Of a DNA stretch of 64,000 bases, positions 1 through 11,800 are shown one piece after another. Positions within the stretch are counted from its first letter, which is position 1. Every line of letters starts with the position of its first letter. Where the stretch lies: positions 390,219 through 454,218 of the forward strand of contig JAAOMT010000706.1 in the NCBI GenBank assembly GCA_016748015.1, in the 5' to 3' direction. Source of the DNA: Geosiphon pyriformis. Taxonomy: Eukaryota; Glomeromycota; Glomeromycetes; Archaeosporales; Geosiphonaceae. Both the position numbers and the translations under genes were made by a program. Under the pieces are notes generated by a model. It saw only the letters and a list, made by a program, of their open reading frames with translations, made no database searches and had not been told where the DNA came from.

Positions 1-2
1 CA

Positions 3-1418
3 TTTGAATTAACAGCATCAAAACAACAAACAATAAACCCCGAAAACTACAACAATCTCAAACAATATTTGGAGACATTAACAATCCCAACAGATTAGTC
101 CCCAGACAAAAAACATTGGTTACAACAACAAGCCAAACAATATTTTCTACACAACAACATTATTTATCATCGAAATTTCAAAAACCCAACCAAACCACTC
201 AGATTAATACAAAAACAGGAAAAAGAGACCATTTTATACAATATGCACTCAGATCCTTCATCAGCACACTTCAGAAAAGATAACACCACTCAAAGAACAC
301 TAGAATACTACTTTTGGCCTCGAATGAGAAAAGACATTCACGAATATGTCGAATCTTGTGATAGTTGTCAAAGAAGAGAAGGAACTTGCCCTACAGAACC
401 TTTAAATCCAATCAAAGTTGAACAGCCTTTTGACAGAGTTAGTATCAATTTAGTCGGACCACTATCTATCACCACTCAAGGAAATTGTTATATTGCAGTA
501 GCTATAGACTATCTTACTAAATGGCCTGAAGCCAGAGCCATTCAATGAGCAGATGCAAAATTAGTAGCAAATTTTATCTACAAAGACATCATTTATAGAC
601 ATGAATGTCCAATTGAACTTTTATCCAATCAGGGAACACACTTTGTGAACAATCTGATACAAGAAATTTGTGAACGATTCAATGTCAAAAGACCTCTGTC
701 TTTGCCCTACTATCCACAAACAAACGGACTTGTGAAACGTTTTAACAGAACATTGTGTGAGTCATTAGCCAAAGTCTCAACCAATTTTGAGCAAGAATGG
801 GATTTCTTTATTCCATCAGTGTTATTAGCATATAGGACATTAAAACAAGATACCACGAAACACACACCATTTGATTTAACTTATGGAAGGATGGCAACAT
901 TACCAATTAGTTTCACAGTGGAAACATACCTAGCACAACCGATCGATGAAAACAATTTCCAAGAAATGCTTCAGTGAAGAGCCTACACTCTGCTTAGCAC
1001 ATTGGAAGGAAAATGACGAATAGCAGCCACCCATATTGAACACTCCCAAACTCAACAAAAAGAATGGCATGATGACAAATTGCCTTTAGTTACCAATAAA
1101 TTCAAAATTGGAAACAAAGTTCTCTTACACAGAACTAAAGCTGAAAAACAATAGAGTGAAAAATTTGAAAATAAATGGGATGGATCATTCTTTATCCATG
1201 AAGTCCTAGACAATGGATCATACAAGCTAAGACTTGATGACAAAATCCTAGCAAAAGTTGCACATGGAGATCGTTTGAAACACTATCATTCCAGAAACAA
1301 TCCTGAACCATTAATTCCACAAATTGGTACACATTCCCCTTTGATCAGTCCCGAAGATATTTTCCAAAACTTAGAACCAATAGTTGTCATTGAACAACCT
1401 TCCAACCTGAACACTTAA
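3..1418 (+). pseudogene. Ty3/Gypsy pol, integrase region (array unit A, 5' part outside window)
   Basis: One reading frame runs from base 3 to the TAA at 1416 and is broken by five internal stops (TAG 96, TGA 546, TGA 975, TGA 1014, TAG 1152). It encodes the C-terminal part of a Ty3/Gypsy polyprotein. The order is an H-H-C-C zinc finger (from the histidine of MHSD at 243 to CDSCQRR near 360), the DDE integrase core, and a C-terminal tail. The first catalytic Asp is present in AIDYLTKW. The second Asp lies in an NQGTHFVN context and is Asn instead of the usual Asp. The third Glu, in YYPQTNGLVKRFN, is Lys. Both changes and most stops fit G-to-A or C-to-T transitions. An integrase with two lost acidic residues cannot be active, so this is a dead copy. 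It is followed by an extra ORF and an LTR in the same orientation. Confidence 0.9.
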
Positions 1419-1536
1419 TTTAATTTTACTAGTTATTTTCTTATAATTTAGAAACAATCTCACAAAAACAAAACAAAAATAACATAAAAACCCATACACC
1501 AAAAATAATTTTTTTTATTTTTTTCAATTGCTTATA

Positions 1537-2256
1537 ATGACTATTCCTCAAAACATTCAACAATTATCCCAAAAACTAATGTTAGCTTTAAAAACAATAC
1601 CCAAATTATCCATTACTGTTACTGGAAACCACATAAATTATACCCAAACAGAAGTAGTTACAAATTTAGCCCCAAATTCACGAAAATATCACCCGTATAA
1701 AAAAAACACAAAAAGTTATACTGGAATTCACCTGCCAGAACTTTTAAAGCTTGCTTTAAGAGAAAACCTAATGCTCACTCCGATTAGTATTCCATCAAAT
1801 ACTACAATTCAACAAAAACTTCAACTATGTCTCAATGAGAAAAACACTAAATATCCTCCAATCTATAGATATTTTCACATTGGAAAAACACTCTACGAAC
1901 GGAAACTGGAACTTATAACAGCAAACCTCACAAAAAAAGCTATTTAGAAACAACTCCACAACGAATTCAAGACAACAGCTGGATCAACAAACAGTCGCTA
2001 CAGGCTTAGAGCTGCTCTTAGACTTTATGACCTATTCCACACCTGTGAAAACGTACTACAAAACCCAATTTGTCAATCTTTGAAGATTCAATATATTGGA
2101 AAGCTCACAGAACTGAAATTTCAACAATTTTCAGACCAAATTTCTTCAATAATTTTGGATTATTATCTGGAAATAACAGACAGTACTTGGACTTTGACAG
2201 AGCTCAGTCTTGAGGAGGAGGTTATGTTACCAGACAAAATTAGAGATATCATTTAG
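1537..2256 (+). pseudogene. Extra ORF at the env position of the Gypsy element (ORF3, unit A)
   Basis: A second frame opens at ATG 1537, about 120 bases after the pol stop, and runs to TAG 2254, about 239 codons, with one internal TAG at 1945. It begins MTIPQNIQQLSQKL and has a lysine-rich middle and the blocks RYFHIGKTLYERKLEL, RLYDLF and LTELKFQQFS. I see no membrane segment, signal peptide, zinc finger or known enzyme motif. The same ORF, with the same ATG position and the same blocks, is found in unit B at 4641-5307, so it belongs to the element. Its last codons overlap the polypurine tract and the first bases of the LTR. I do not recognise the family. An env-like or accessory role is only suggested by its position. 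Confidence 0.7.
2210..2224 (+). promoter_or_regulatory. Polypurine tract before LTR 1
   Basis: A purine run (TGAGGAGGAGG) sits directly before the TGTTA start of the LTR, where plus-strand priming of an LTR element is expected. The degraded equivalent in unit B is AAGGAAGAAA just before 5288. The tract is also coding for ORF3 (LEEEV). Confidence 0.65.
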
Positions 2257-2765
2257 CATGAAATTATCTCATAATTCTTATCATTAATTAGCATATATTA
2301 TCATTTCAAATTATCACTTATTACATTAGCAAAAAATGTCCAAAATTATCATTTAATTAATAACCCAAATTGTATACAACACAAATGTAACCTAATTGCG
2401 ATAATCAATCATGCAATACCCTGAACTATGTAACATTCAAAAGTTTGCCGAAATTTATAGAAATTCACCGAAATAATTGATAATTTACCGAAATATCTAA
2501 TAGTTCACAGAAATAACTTGTAGTTCACCGAAATGTATCTTTAGTTCAGCGAAATTGTAGAAAATAGCAAAGTTCAAGTTCATAGAATAATATTATGACA
2601 AGTTGTATAAAAGAAGAGCTTCTCTCTTCGAGAAAATGTATCTTACTTTAGATTTATCACTTAGAACCATTTCTACACACACAAAAAGAAATAAATACCA
2701 AATAATTTGAAAAACCAAATTCTTTAATTATTGCCCTTGGAAAATTCCCAAAAAACCAACTAACA
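2225..2765 (+). repeat. LTR 1 of the Gypsy family (541 bp)
   Basis: The block starts TGTTA and ends TAACA, a perfect 5-bp terminal inverted repeat. A polypurine tract lies on its left and a conserved leader on its right. It contains several degenerate copies of a GTTCACCGAAAT motif (about 2440-2560), a TATAAAA box at 2606 in a GTTGTATAAAAGAAGAGC context, and an AATAAA-type signal near 2690. It aligns throughout with LTR 2 at 5288-5848. Because it separates two element bodies in the same orientation, it acts as the 3' LTR of unit A and the 5' LTR of unit B. Confidence 0.8.
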
Positions 2766-3211
2766 TTTCAAAATTGATTAGCTACCAATTTCAGTAAACT
2801 GTTAGTAACTCCAGGCCTGGATAGAAAACGTTTCCCTTGATAAAATTCTATTTCTTTTACACTTCTTTTATTTTTCTTTTCTTTTTTTATTACAATCATT
2901 AGGGTAGCCTACAGACAAGATTCCTGTAGAAGAGTTCACTTTCACAGCAAAGTAACTACACATTTTTAGTGAGCTTCCAGACAAACAATTCCTGAAAAAG
3001 AGTTGACATTTACTACAACATAACTACATAAAGCAACTGGCACGGAATTGGTCATTTCACTCATAAGCCCAGCAAGTTTAAATTATAGGAGATAATTTGA
3101 AGTTAAAAATTCAGTTACTGAAGGTTCAACCACATCCAGAAAACGTGAATTCACAGCAAATAAGTATCAACAACATTACAGAAAAGAGACCAAAAACCTC
3201 TGGTAACAACT
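2766..3211 (+). mobile_element. Leader and gag start of Gypsy unit B
   Basis: The sequence after LTR 1 matches the sequence after LTR 2 (5849-6300) almost base for base, apart from C/T and G/A changes. It is therefore internal element sequence, not host flank. A short frame begins at 3145 (GTG where unit C has ATG) and reads NSQQ...INNITEKRPKTS. The same start is seen in unit C, and I take it to be the beginning of gag. Homology stops near 3212, where the sequence jumps into the integrase zinc-finger region. I could not identify a convincing tRNA primer-binding site after the LTR. Confidence 0.7.
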
Positions 3212-4475
3212 ACAACAAAATTTATTATTAAAACCATAGAAATCCAACCAACTTACTCAGATTAGTACAAGAAAATAAGAAAGAAACAATCTTTTACAAC
3301 ATGCATACAAATTTTTCTTCAGCATACTTGGAAAAAGATAAAATAATTCAAAGAATTCTTGAACATTATTTTTGGTTTTACATGTAAAAAAACATTTAAT
3401 AATATATAGAGTCTTGTGATAGTTGTTAAAAAAAAAAAGAACTCACTTCATGAAACTTTTAAATCTAATCAAAATTGGACAACTTTTTAACAGAGTTAAA
3501 ATTAATTTAGTTGGACCATTATTTATTACAACCCAAGGAAATTGTTATATTGCAGTCGCAGTAAATTATTTTACCAAATGGCCTAAAACTAGAGTCATCC
3601 AAAGAGCAGATGTAAAATCAGTAGCAAATTTCATTTATGAAGACATTATTTGTAGACATAGATGCTTAATTAAACTTTTATCTGATCAAAAACCACATTT
3701 TGTAAACAACTTGATACAAAAAATTTGTAAACAATTTAATATCAAAAGATCTTTATCATCATCTTATTACCCCCAAACAAATAGATTTGTAGAACATTTT
3801 AACAAAACATTGTATAAATCTTTAGCCAAAGTTTCAACTAATTTTAAGCAGAAATGAGATATATTTATTCTATCAGTATTATTAACATACAGGATACTAA
3901 AACAAAATACTACAAAACACACACTATTTGATCTTACTTATGGAAAAACAGCAATATTACTAATTAACTTTATAGTGGAAACATATCCAATGCAACCAAT
4001 CAATAAAAAAAACTTTCAAACAACATTTTAAAAAAGAGTTTACACTCTTTTTAATACACTAAAAAAAAAAAGACAAATAGCAGCTACTCATATTAAACAC
4101 TTTTAAGCTCAACAAAAAGAAAGGCATGACAACAAACTGTTACTAATTACCAATGAATTTAAAATTAGAAATAAAGTTTTCTTATACAAAACTAAGACTA
4201 AAAAACAATAAAGTAAAAAATTTGAACATAAATAGAATAGATTATTTTATATTCACAAAATCTTAGACAATAGATTATATAAGTTAAGACTTGATAACAA
4301 AGTACTAGCAAAAGTTGCACATAGAGATTGATTAAAACACTATTATTTCAGAAACAATTCTGAACCATTAATTCCACAAATTGGTACACATTTTCTTTTA
4401 ATTAATCCTGAAGATATTTCCTGAAATTTAAAACCAATAGTTATAATAGAACAATAACCAAACTTAAATACTTAA
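3212..4475 (+). pseudogene. Ty3/Gypsy integrase region, heavily mutated (unit B)
   Basis: Aligns with 150-1418 over its whole length. The longest open stretch (3423-3857) covers INLVGPLFITTQGNCY, a first catalytic position changed to Asn (AVNYFTKW), the second Asp retained (LSDQKPHFVN) and the third Glu retained (FVEHFN). The rest is full of stops. Most differences from unit A are C-to-T or G-to-A. The gag, protease, reverse transcriptase and RNase H regions are missing, because gag codon ~20 is joined directly to the integrase region near 3212. Confidence 0.85.
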
Positions 4476-4640
4476 TTTAATATTTTTACAATAACTTCTT
4501 TAAAATACACTAAACATAAAACAAAAATAGTAAATAATTACAAAAAACACTCAAATCCAAAAACAAATAAAAATCTTATACCCAAAAATAATTTTTCATA
4601 TTTTTTTTCAAAAATTATTTATTAGTTAGTCATTTTTATC

Positions 4641-5307
4641 ATGATTATTCCTTAAAATATTCAACAAATATTCCAAAAATTTATTTATAATAATTAATAG
4701 AAGTCAAATTAATTACATTCAAAAAAAAACTATAACACCAATAGTAAATAATTCTCCTTATAGAAAAAAAACAAAAGATTACTCTGAAAATCAATTACCA
4801 GAACTTTTGAAACAAGCACTAAAAAAAAATCTTTTAATTGCTTCTATTGACATTTTACCAAATACCACAATCTAACAGAAACTTCTACTATTTCTTAATG
4901 AACAAAACAATGAACATATCTTTATCTATAGATATTTTTATATTGGAAAAACACTTTATAAACGAAAACTGGAGCTTGAAGCAACAAAAATTACTTTTGA
5001 AACTATACAAAAACAAATTCACAATGAATTCAAAACAGCAGTTAGATCAATAAACACTTGCTATAAACTTAAAGCAGCATTTAGACTCTATGATTTATTC
5101 AATACTTGTAAAAACGTCCTACAAAATCCAATACTTTACTCAATAAAAATTCAATACATTAAAAAGCTCACAGAATTGAAATTTCAACAATTTTCAAAAC
5201 AGATCACTTTAATTATCTTGGATTATTATCTTAATATCACAGATAGTGCTTAGACTTTGATAGAACTTAGTCTTAAGGAAGAAATTATGTTACCAGTAGA
5301 ATTTTAG
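4641..5307 (+). pseudogene. ORF3 of Gypsy unit B (degraded)
   Basis: Homolog of the ORF at 1537-2256. ATG 4641 is followed four codons later by TAA where unit A has CAA. Several more stops and small indels follow, so the last codons are in a different frame from the ATG. Recognisable blocks are RYFYIGKTLYKRKLEL, FRLYDLFNTCKNVLQN and LTELKFQQFSKQ. It ends inside the first bases of LTR 2. Confidence 0.75.
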
Positions 5308-5848
5308 CTATTAATTAGCATAAAATTACTCTCATAATACCTATTATTAATTAGTATATATTATTATCATTTCAATTATCACTTATTAATTAATCAAATT
5401 ATCAAATATTATTATTTAATTAATAACTTAATTTGTACCATAGAAATTAAGATAATCAAATTACACAATATTCTGAACCATTTAATATAGTCAAAATTTG
5501 CTAAAATTGATAAAAATTGGCTGAAATAATTAATAGTTTGTAGAAATAACTTGTAGTTCACCAAAATATATCTTTAGTTTACCAAAATTAAAGCAAAGAG
5601 AAAAGTGCAAGTTCAAAGACTAGTATTATAACAAGTTGTATAAAAAAAAAGCTTCTCTCTTCAAGAAAATAATATCTTTCTATAGTATCTTCTCATAATA
5701 TTTTCTCATAGTATCTTTTCATAGTATTTTACTTTAGATATCTTAATTAGAACAAATCATCTTTAACATATCTCAAATAAAAATTAAATATTTGAAAACC
5801 AAATTTTTTAAAATTATTACACTTAAAAATCTTTCAACACAATTAATA
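5288..5848 (+). repeat. LTR 2 of the Gypsy family (561 bp)
   Basis: Starts TGTTACCAG like LTR 1; its right end is TTAATA where LTR 1 has TAACA. The GTTGTATAAAA box recurs at about 5636-5646. Compared with LTR 1 it carries an expansion of about 45 bp (5680-5730) made of a TAGTATCTTCTCATA-like unit, and many C-to-T and G-to-A differences. It is the 3' LTR of unit B and the 5' LTR of unit C. Confidence 0.78.
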
Positions 5849-6310
5849 TTTTGAAATTGATTAGCTACCAATTTCAGTAAATCTGTTAATAACTTCAGGC
5901 CTAAATAGAAAACATTTCTCTTGACACAATTTTATTTCTTTTATATTTCTTTTATTTATTTATTTTTTATTATAATCATTAAGGTAGTCTACAAACAAGA
6001 TTTCTGTAAAAAAGTTGATTTTTACAGCAAAGTAACTACATATTTTTAGTGAGCTTTTAAATAAAAAATTCTTGGAAAAGAGTTAACATTTATTACAATG
6101 TAACTACACAAAGTAACTGACATAGAATTGGCTATTCTACTTATAAGTCTAGTAGTTCAAATTATAAGAGATAATTTGAAGATAAATTTAGTTATTAAAG
6201 ATCTAACTACTCTTTTTAGTCATGAATTCACAGCAAACAGACATTAACAGCATTTAAGAAAAAAAACCAAAAACCTCTGATAATAATACTATGGACATTA
6301 CATATAGCAT
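5849..6310 (+). mobile_element. Leader and gag start of Gypsy unit C
   Basis: Matches the leader of unit B. The frame from ATG 6222 reads MNSQQTDINSI, then a stop, then EKKPKTSDNN, the same gag start as in unit B. Homology to the Gypsy element ends by about 6300-6330. The sequence then becomes an antisense LINE ORF1 remnant, so unit C is truncated here. Confidence 0.65.
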
Positions 6311-6331
6311 TTTTCTAAACCAAATTACTTA

Positions 6332-8215
6332 TTAAGATAAAAAACATATTAGAAAACCCAAATCAGTACACAATTGATCTAATTTCACTAGAACTGAACC
6401 AACAAAAGCTTCAAAAGCCACCAATTTTAATTTTAAACTGCTTATTTTGGTGGTCAAAATCTTTAAACTATTCAAATCTAAGATTAAAGTTTTAATAATA
6501 ACCAGAAAAAGAGATAAAAGTGAAATATTCAAACTATTTAATACTATATTTGAATTCAAAACCAAACTAAAATTTATTAAGTTTGCCAAGTTATAAGAAG
6601 AAAAATGTAAAGACAAAGACACTAAATCTATATTGCCAAGTCTGTACACAATACTAGATACCTAATTAGCAATAGCTTCAAAAAACATTCTAAAAAGTCT
6701 AAGCAAGTAACAATTAACAAATTATTATTAAGAACTAAGAGAGCTTTGCCAATGTACAGAAGTTTTAAAAGATGTGACTTAGAACCAAAACCAGAACCAA
6801 AACCAAGAAAAAAGTCTTTAGTAAAGACAGCAAATAAAACCATTTAAGTCTAAGATTTGCTATCAAAAGCAGCAAGGCAAAAAATAGAAACATTTTTTTT
6901 GGCATACAACTTGACAAGCTGAAAACAATTTTTATTTGAAACAAATCTTTTAAATACTTTTATAGAAAGAGAAGCTAAGACATTAAACATCTTATATTCT
7001 AGAGCAAAATGCTTAAAATAGTCACATTTCTTATATCAAACCAAATCCATCTTAGTTTATAAAAGTTTCATATCACCAAAAATCAGTTTTGTGTAAAAGA
7101 CAGATCTCAGCTTTTCATCTAATTCAAAACCAATTACAGTACAATGAATTTAGTTGTTAGTATTAAATAAATAATTAATAATACAAGTTTTCTTATCAGC
7201 TTTCTCTAATATATTACCAAAATTATGTACAGTTGTCCTTACAAGCAAGATAAACAAAAGCAATCTAAAATAATCTTTAGACATCCAAGTTTTGTAATTT
7301 TTTACAGCTTTAATTACATATATTGAATTTTTCTCAATTAAAAATAACCACTTTGCTATTAACTAATTTGCTTGACTTGATTTAGTAAACTTCATTACAG
7401 CTTTCTGTTATAGTCTAATTAATTGTAATCAAATTGATATTACTTAACCAAACTCAGAGAAAGCTGCAATAATCATTTTTTTTAACATATATATAAGAAT
7501 TTTTTTTATTACTACAATCTAATCTGAACAAATTTTTTGTTTTTTAAGATTATTGTTTACTATAATATCTTTTTTTTTGGCCAATAATGTAATCTTTTCT
7601 ATGCTTTTTTCTAATGTAAATGTTGATCTAATAATCTTTTTAAATTTTGAAGAAATAGTAATTTTCTCAAAACTATTAACAAATAAAAAACTTTTTCTAA
7701 TTAACTAAGTTTTTATTATTGCTAATTTTTTCTTTATAATTAAAAGATTAATGTCCAATATAAAAGATTTTTTAACAATCACTTCAATCTGATTTTTTAT
7801 TAATTTAGAATCAATTCACTTCTTATTCAAAGAAACATAAAAGCAAAAAGAAAGAAAGACTTCATTATTATTATTTATATAATAGTTTAAAGAGCCAATT
7901 AAAAAACCAATTTTATTATTAGTATTAGCTTATTTGATCTTAAATGTATTCATTTTTGAGTTAGACTAGGCTTTATTCTCATCATTAGCATTATTATTTG
8001 TATTTATTCCAAAACTCAAATCTGCTTTATTATTAAAATGTTTAATATTACCAAGTAATAACTTTTGCTTCTAAGCCAAGCTCTTATTAACAGAGCCTGA
8101 AACCACAATTCTGGCTGATTTTTTTTAGCCTCAGAACTATTCATAATAGCAGCCAATTTAACAACAAAAGAATTTGGTATTTGACTCTTTTTTGGAAATT
8201 TGAGACAAAGAACAA
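6332..8215 (-). pseudogene. LINE-like ORF1 remnant (non-LTR retrotransposon)
   Basis: Read on the minus strand, this stretch gives one long protein-like sequence with many stops and few frame changes. Open fragments include 6843-6628 (GFGSGFGSKSHLLKL) and 6649-6332 (SSLKLKLVAFEAFVGSVL). Upstream are blocks such as VVIKKILIYMLKKMIIAAFSE, then GFELDEKLRSVFYTKL and a decayed zinc knuckle (YKKCDYFKHFALEYK). The order, an RRM-like block then a CCHC-like knuckle then a serine/leucine-rich tail with a short coiled coil, is that of the ORF1 protein of LINE-type elements abundant in AM fungi. The family match is from memory of those proteins, not a search. No ORF2 (reverse transcriptase) follows on the left, where the Gypsy unit takes over. 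Confidence 0.6.
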
Positions 8216-8801
8216 TAATTTGATAATAAAATTAAAAAATAATTTTATAATAATATTTAAATTGAATGGTTTTTTTTAATTTGGTTGGATTAATAAATCT
8301 TGTTAATAAATTTTTAATTATAAAATAACATAAACAAATTGTTAATAATAAATTTTAGTAATTGTTTATTTTCTTTGGCATATTTTCACATTCTCAGGCT
8401 TTGCCAAAGTTAACATTTATTCATAACAACTTTCAAAAATTTGAAAGAACTTTTAATAAAAACTTTTGAATAAATCTTGCCAAATTATTTTACAAGATGG
8501 ACATCAAGTTATAACAATTTCTGGACAACTTATTCCAAGAAAATACCTAAACAAAGAAAATGATTCGAGAAATGGAAAAAATGTACAAAAGCTATAACCA
8601 TGAGCTAGTTATAAGTAGCAAAAAATCATGAAATTCATCAAAATTTGAGGATACGAAATCGGCTGGGATGTATCACGCCTATTAGCAGTAGTTTCCAAGA
8701 AATGAAAAACACAATATATACATATTGATCTCATCAAAATAAATAGGACAAATATTGTGTGATCAAACCGAATTCAAATTATCCCAATTTCAGGATTTCC
8801 A
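8216..8801. other. Spacer between transposon block and gene island
   Basis: AT-rich to about 8500, then closer to average composition. It includes the 3' flank of the minus-strand gene that ends at 8802. I see no gene here. Confidence 0.6.
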
Positions 8802-11800
8802 CTAACTAAATAGTCGCCGAATGAATGCTGTTGGACTGTTTGGAGGATTTATAGATGGTTCGCCATCTTCGACTTGTGGAGTATCAATTTCCATAGGAGT
8901 GATTATCTGAGTAGCTCCCTCTTCCGAGACGTTCGTTATTGAATCATCGGTATTAATTTTTAGACTATCGTTTGCCTTATCATTCGTTGTTATTGGGTAA
9001 GCATTTTCAGTTGAATTGGAATCGTTTTTCGATATAGATGCCCTTTTCTCACTAGGTGAAGGGGATCCACACATTTCATCGACATCTGAGGAAACACGCG
9101 AATTTCCTCCTTGACTACCCATTTCTGGTGTACCTTTTACACTGAACCAACCAGGCAAAAAGCTTGTAAATCGACGGGGTGTTTGGATCTGTCGAGTTGG
9201 TGTCGACAAATTATCCGAGAAACTAGGAGAAGTAATTCTTGAAGTTGAAGCAAAGTTTGGAGTCCGACTTTCATTGATTTTTCGGCGTTTCATAGAATCG
9301 TTTTCCTCATTTGATTTCTCGTCATTTTGGGACTGTTAAATGAAATAAATCCAAGAAACGAATTGAAGCATTTCCATCAACAATGAAGATAAAGACTTTT
9401 AGATAAAGATAAAATTACCTCTAAACTACTAATCTTCCGCTTGTGCTTTGATAAGTCTGAATTTGCAATATGAAGGTTGTTATATACTTCATCATAACGT
9501 GTATTACTGGTAGTCAGGGAAGTTGTGCTATCAAAACTGCCACGCCTGCTTGCTTCAGAACGATGCTTTTCTCTGTCTTCCCGGGCAATAATATCCAAAG
9601 CCAAAACACGCTTTCTTACATTTTCCCTGATGTCAAAAATAAGAATAATGCGATGTAAATTATCCAATTGATATGGAATAAAATTGATGTCAAATCAATA
9701 GGCTAGGAAGCAACTTACGGAAGAAAGCATCTATGATCCTCATCAATTTTATAAAATTCATCCAAAATTTTTTTAAAAACTGTTTCTGGATTGTTGTGAC
9801 CCCTCCGAACTCCTGCATAAACTTGTTTTAGTTTATGCCAATGGTTATCAGTCCAACCCCTTGAGCTTGATGCTACAGATGGACTGAGATTGCCTGAAGT
9901 TGCTCGGGTAGCGTTATTAAATATTATATCTCGTGATCCATCCATGGAGTTAACAGGTTTCAATAAGAAAGTGGTTGGTCCAATTGGAGATTTATGGGAT
10001 GCTGTTGATTGAGTTTCTGGATCAGTACCACCTACTATTTGATAGACTGGCTTCAGCCGATTTACTATCTTTTCCAACGCCATGGGGCTATGTGATGTTA
10101 CTTCAACCACATCAGGATCGAAGGGGGGAGAAATAGGAGTTAGTTCGGATGGAACAAATTCTTCTGGTTTTTTGCCCTGAGAGTTCCCCTCTTGACCCAT
10201 AACCATATCTTTTACTTTGCTTTCTTTTTTTTCAGCAAATTTATTATTTTTGAAAGGAGTTTGGGGAAGATTATAATAATCAGATGATTCATCATTATTC
10301 TCTTCAACTCTATTATCAGGTTCATTTATGATCTGCACTTGTGGTTCAAGATGTATAACTTCTACGTCTTCTTCTTCTTCTTCTTCTTCCAGTTTGTTTT
10401 GTTCATAAATGAGTTTTTTCTCCGAGTCTGGTTTTTGAATCAATTCCTTATTAGCTATTGTTATAAAAGGGTCACGTATATTTTTATTTTTCGGTCGAGT
10501 TTTACTTTTGGCTCGAGGCTTTGGTTCATTTGAGGTTTTATTGGTTTTTAAACCGCGTACGGTAGGAGAATTAGGCGAATGGGAGATGGGAAGTGCATCA
10601 GATTTTACAGGTCGTAATGGGGCTTCAATATTGGACCCTTCTATCGTCGTATTTATTGGTGCATCACGGCGTGCACGTCTTGTGGTTGGCTTAGAATTAG
10701 TATTTTGGCGACCCCTGACTCCAGAAACGACTAAAGATTTTTTCGGACCGGAAATTCTACTACTTCCTTGAGGAGATATTTTACGTATAAGTCGCCGTGT
10801 TGATTTCTTACGAGTGCCATATTCACTGCCAGTTTCATTATTAGTTTCTGATTCATTATCTGCTTCTTCTGGGTGCCATTCGGCGTCTCCTTTATGTTGA
10901 TTTGAGCGAGTCTTTGGACGTCCAACTCTGCCTTTACGTGGGGAAGATTTCGGTCTACTATAAAGCCGTATACTTTTTGAGGTTGAGCTTTTATTAGATT
11001 TGTTCCGTTTCACATTTTCAAGTTCATCATCAACCTCCTTTTCCTTTGTTTGTTCTTCCTCTTTTGGCTCTTCCTCTTTTGGTTCTCCCTCTTTTGGTTC
11101 TTCTTCCTTTGGTTCTTCTTCCTTTGGTTCTCCCTCCTTTCCCTCAGGGGCATTTCTATCTTTGTGAGCTAAAATTTTACGTGAACGTAGTTCATGCTTG
11201 ACAAACACGCTAGATGTCTCAGAGAAATCATCTTCAGGTTGAGCTGCTATTTCTTCATTTGCATCTGGGCTAATAGGTTGATTTTCGAGTTTTGTTTCAC
11301 CCATTTGTATTTGAACAGGATGTTGATCCGTTTCAGATATGGGGTTAATTAGGCCAGGATGTTGATTAACCTCCTTCTTGGTATATTCTTCATCAACATC
11401 AGCTTCGTTTTCTGTAGCTGATTGTGGTTTACGACGAGCCATTTGCGATTTCTTTCTACCCCGTGATTTTGATCTCCTTCTTGGATAGTAAACATAATGA
11501 GGAAGGGATCTAGACGAAGAAGATTGGGGTTTGATAAGTCTCTTGCAAATAAGAAATAATGTCTAAAATTTGTATCAACCTCTTCCGTTCACGCAGTCTA
11601 GTTGATACAGGACTGTCATCGTCCTGCGGTTTTTCATATTGGTTTAAAGGCTCCATTTTGACGAATTCAGCCTGTGAAAGTATATCTTCCACATGTTGAA
11701 TGTGTTCATCCTTTCTAAATGTTTCCTTATATACCAGGAAAATTTTTAACGCATCAATAAAGATTACAAAGAAATCAATCAATCACCACCATAATTGGAG

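Noticed and set aside
9470-9658. Plus-strand ORF over exon 4 of the minus-strand gene
   Set aside because: Shadow of a spliced coding exon on the other strand. The same holds for plus-strand frames at 10339-10771.
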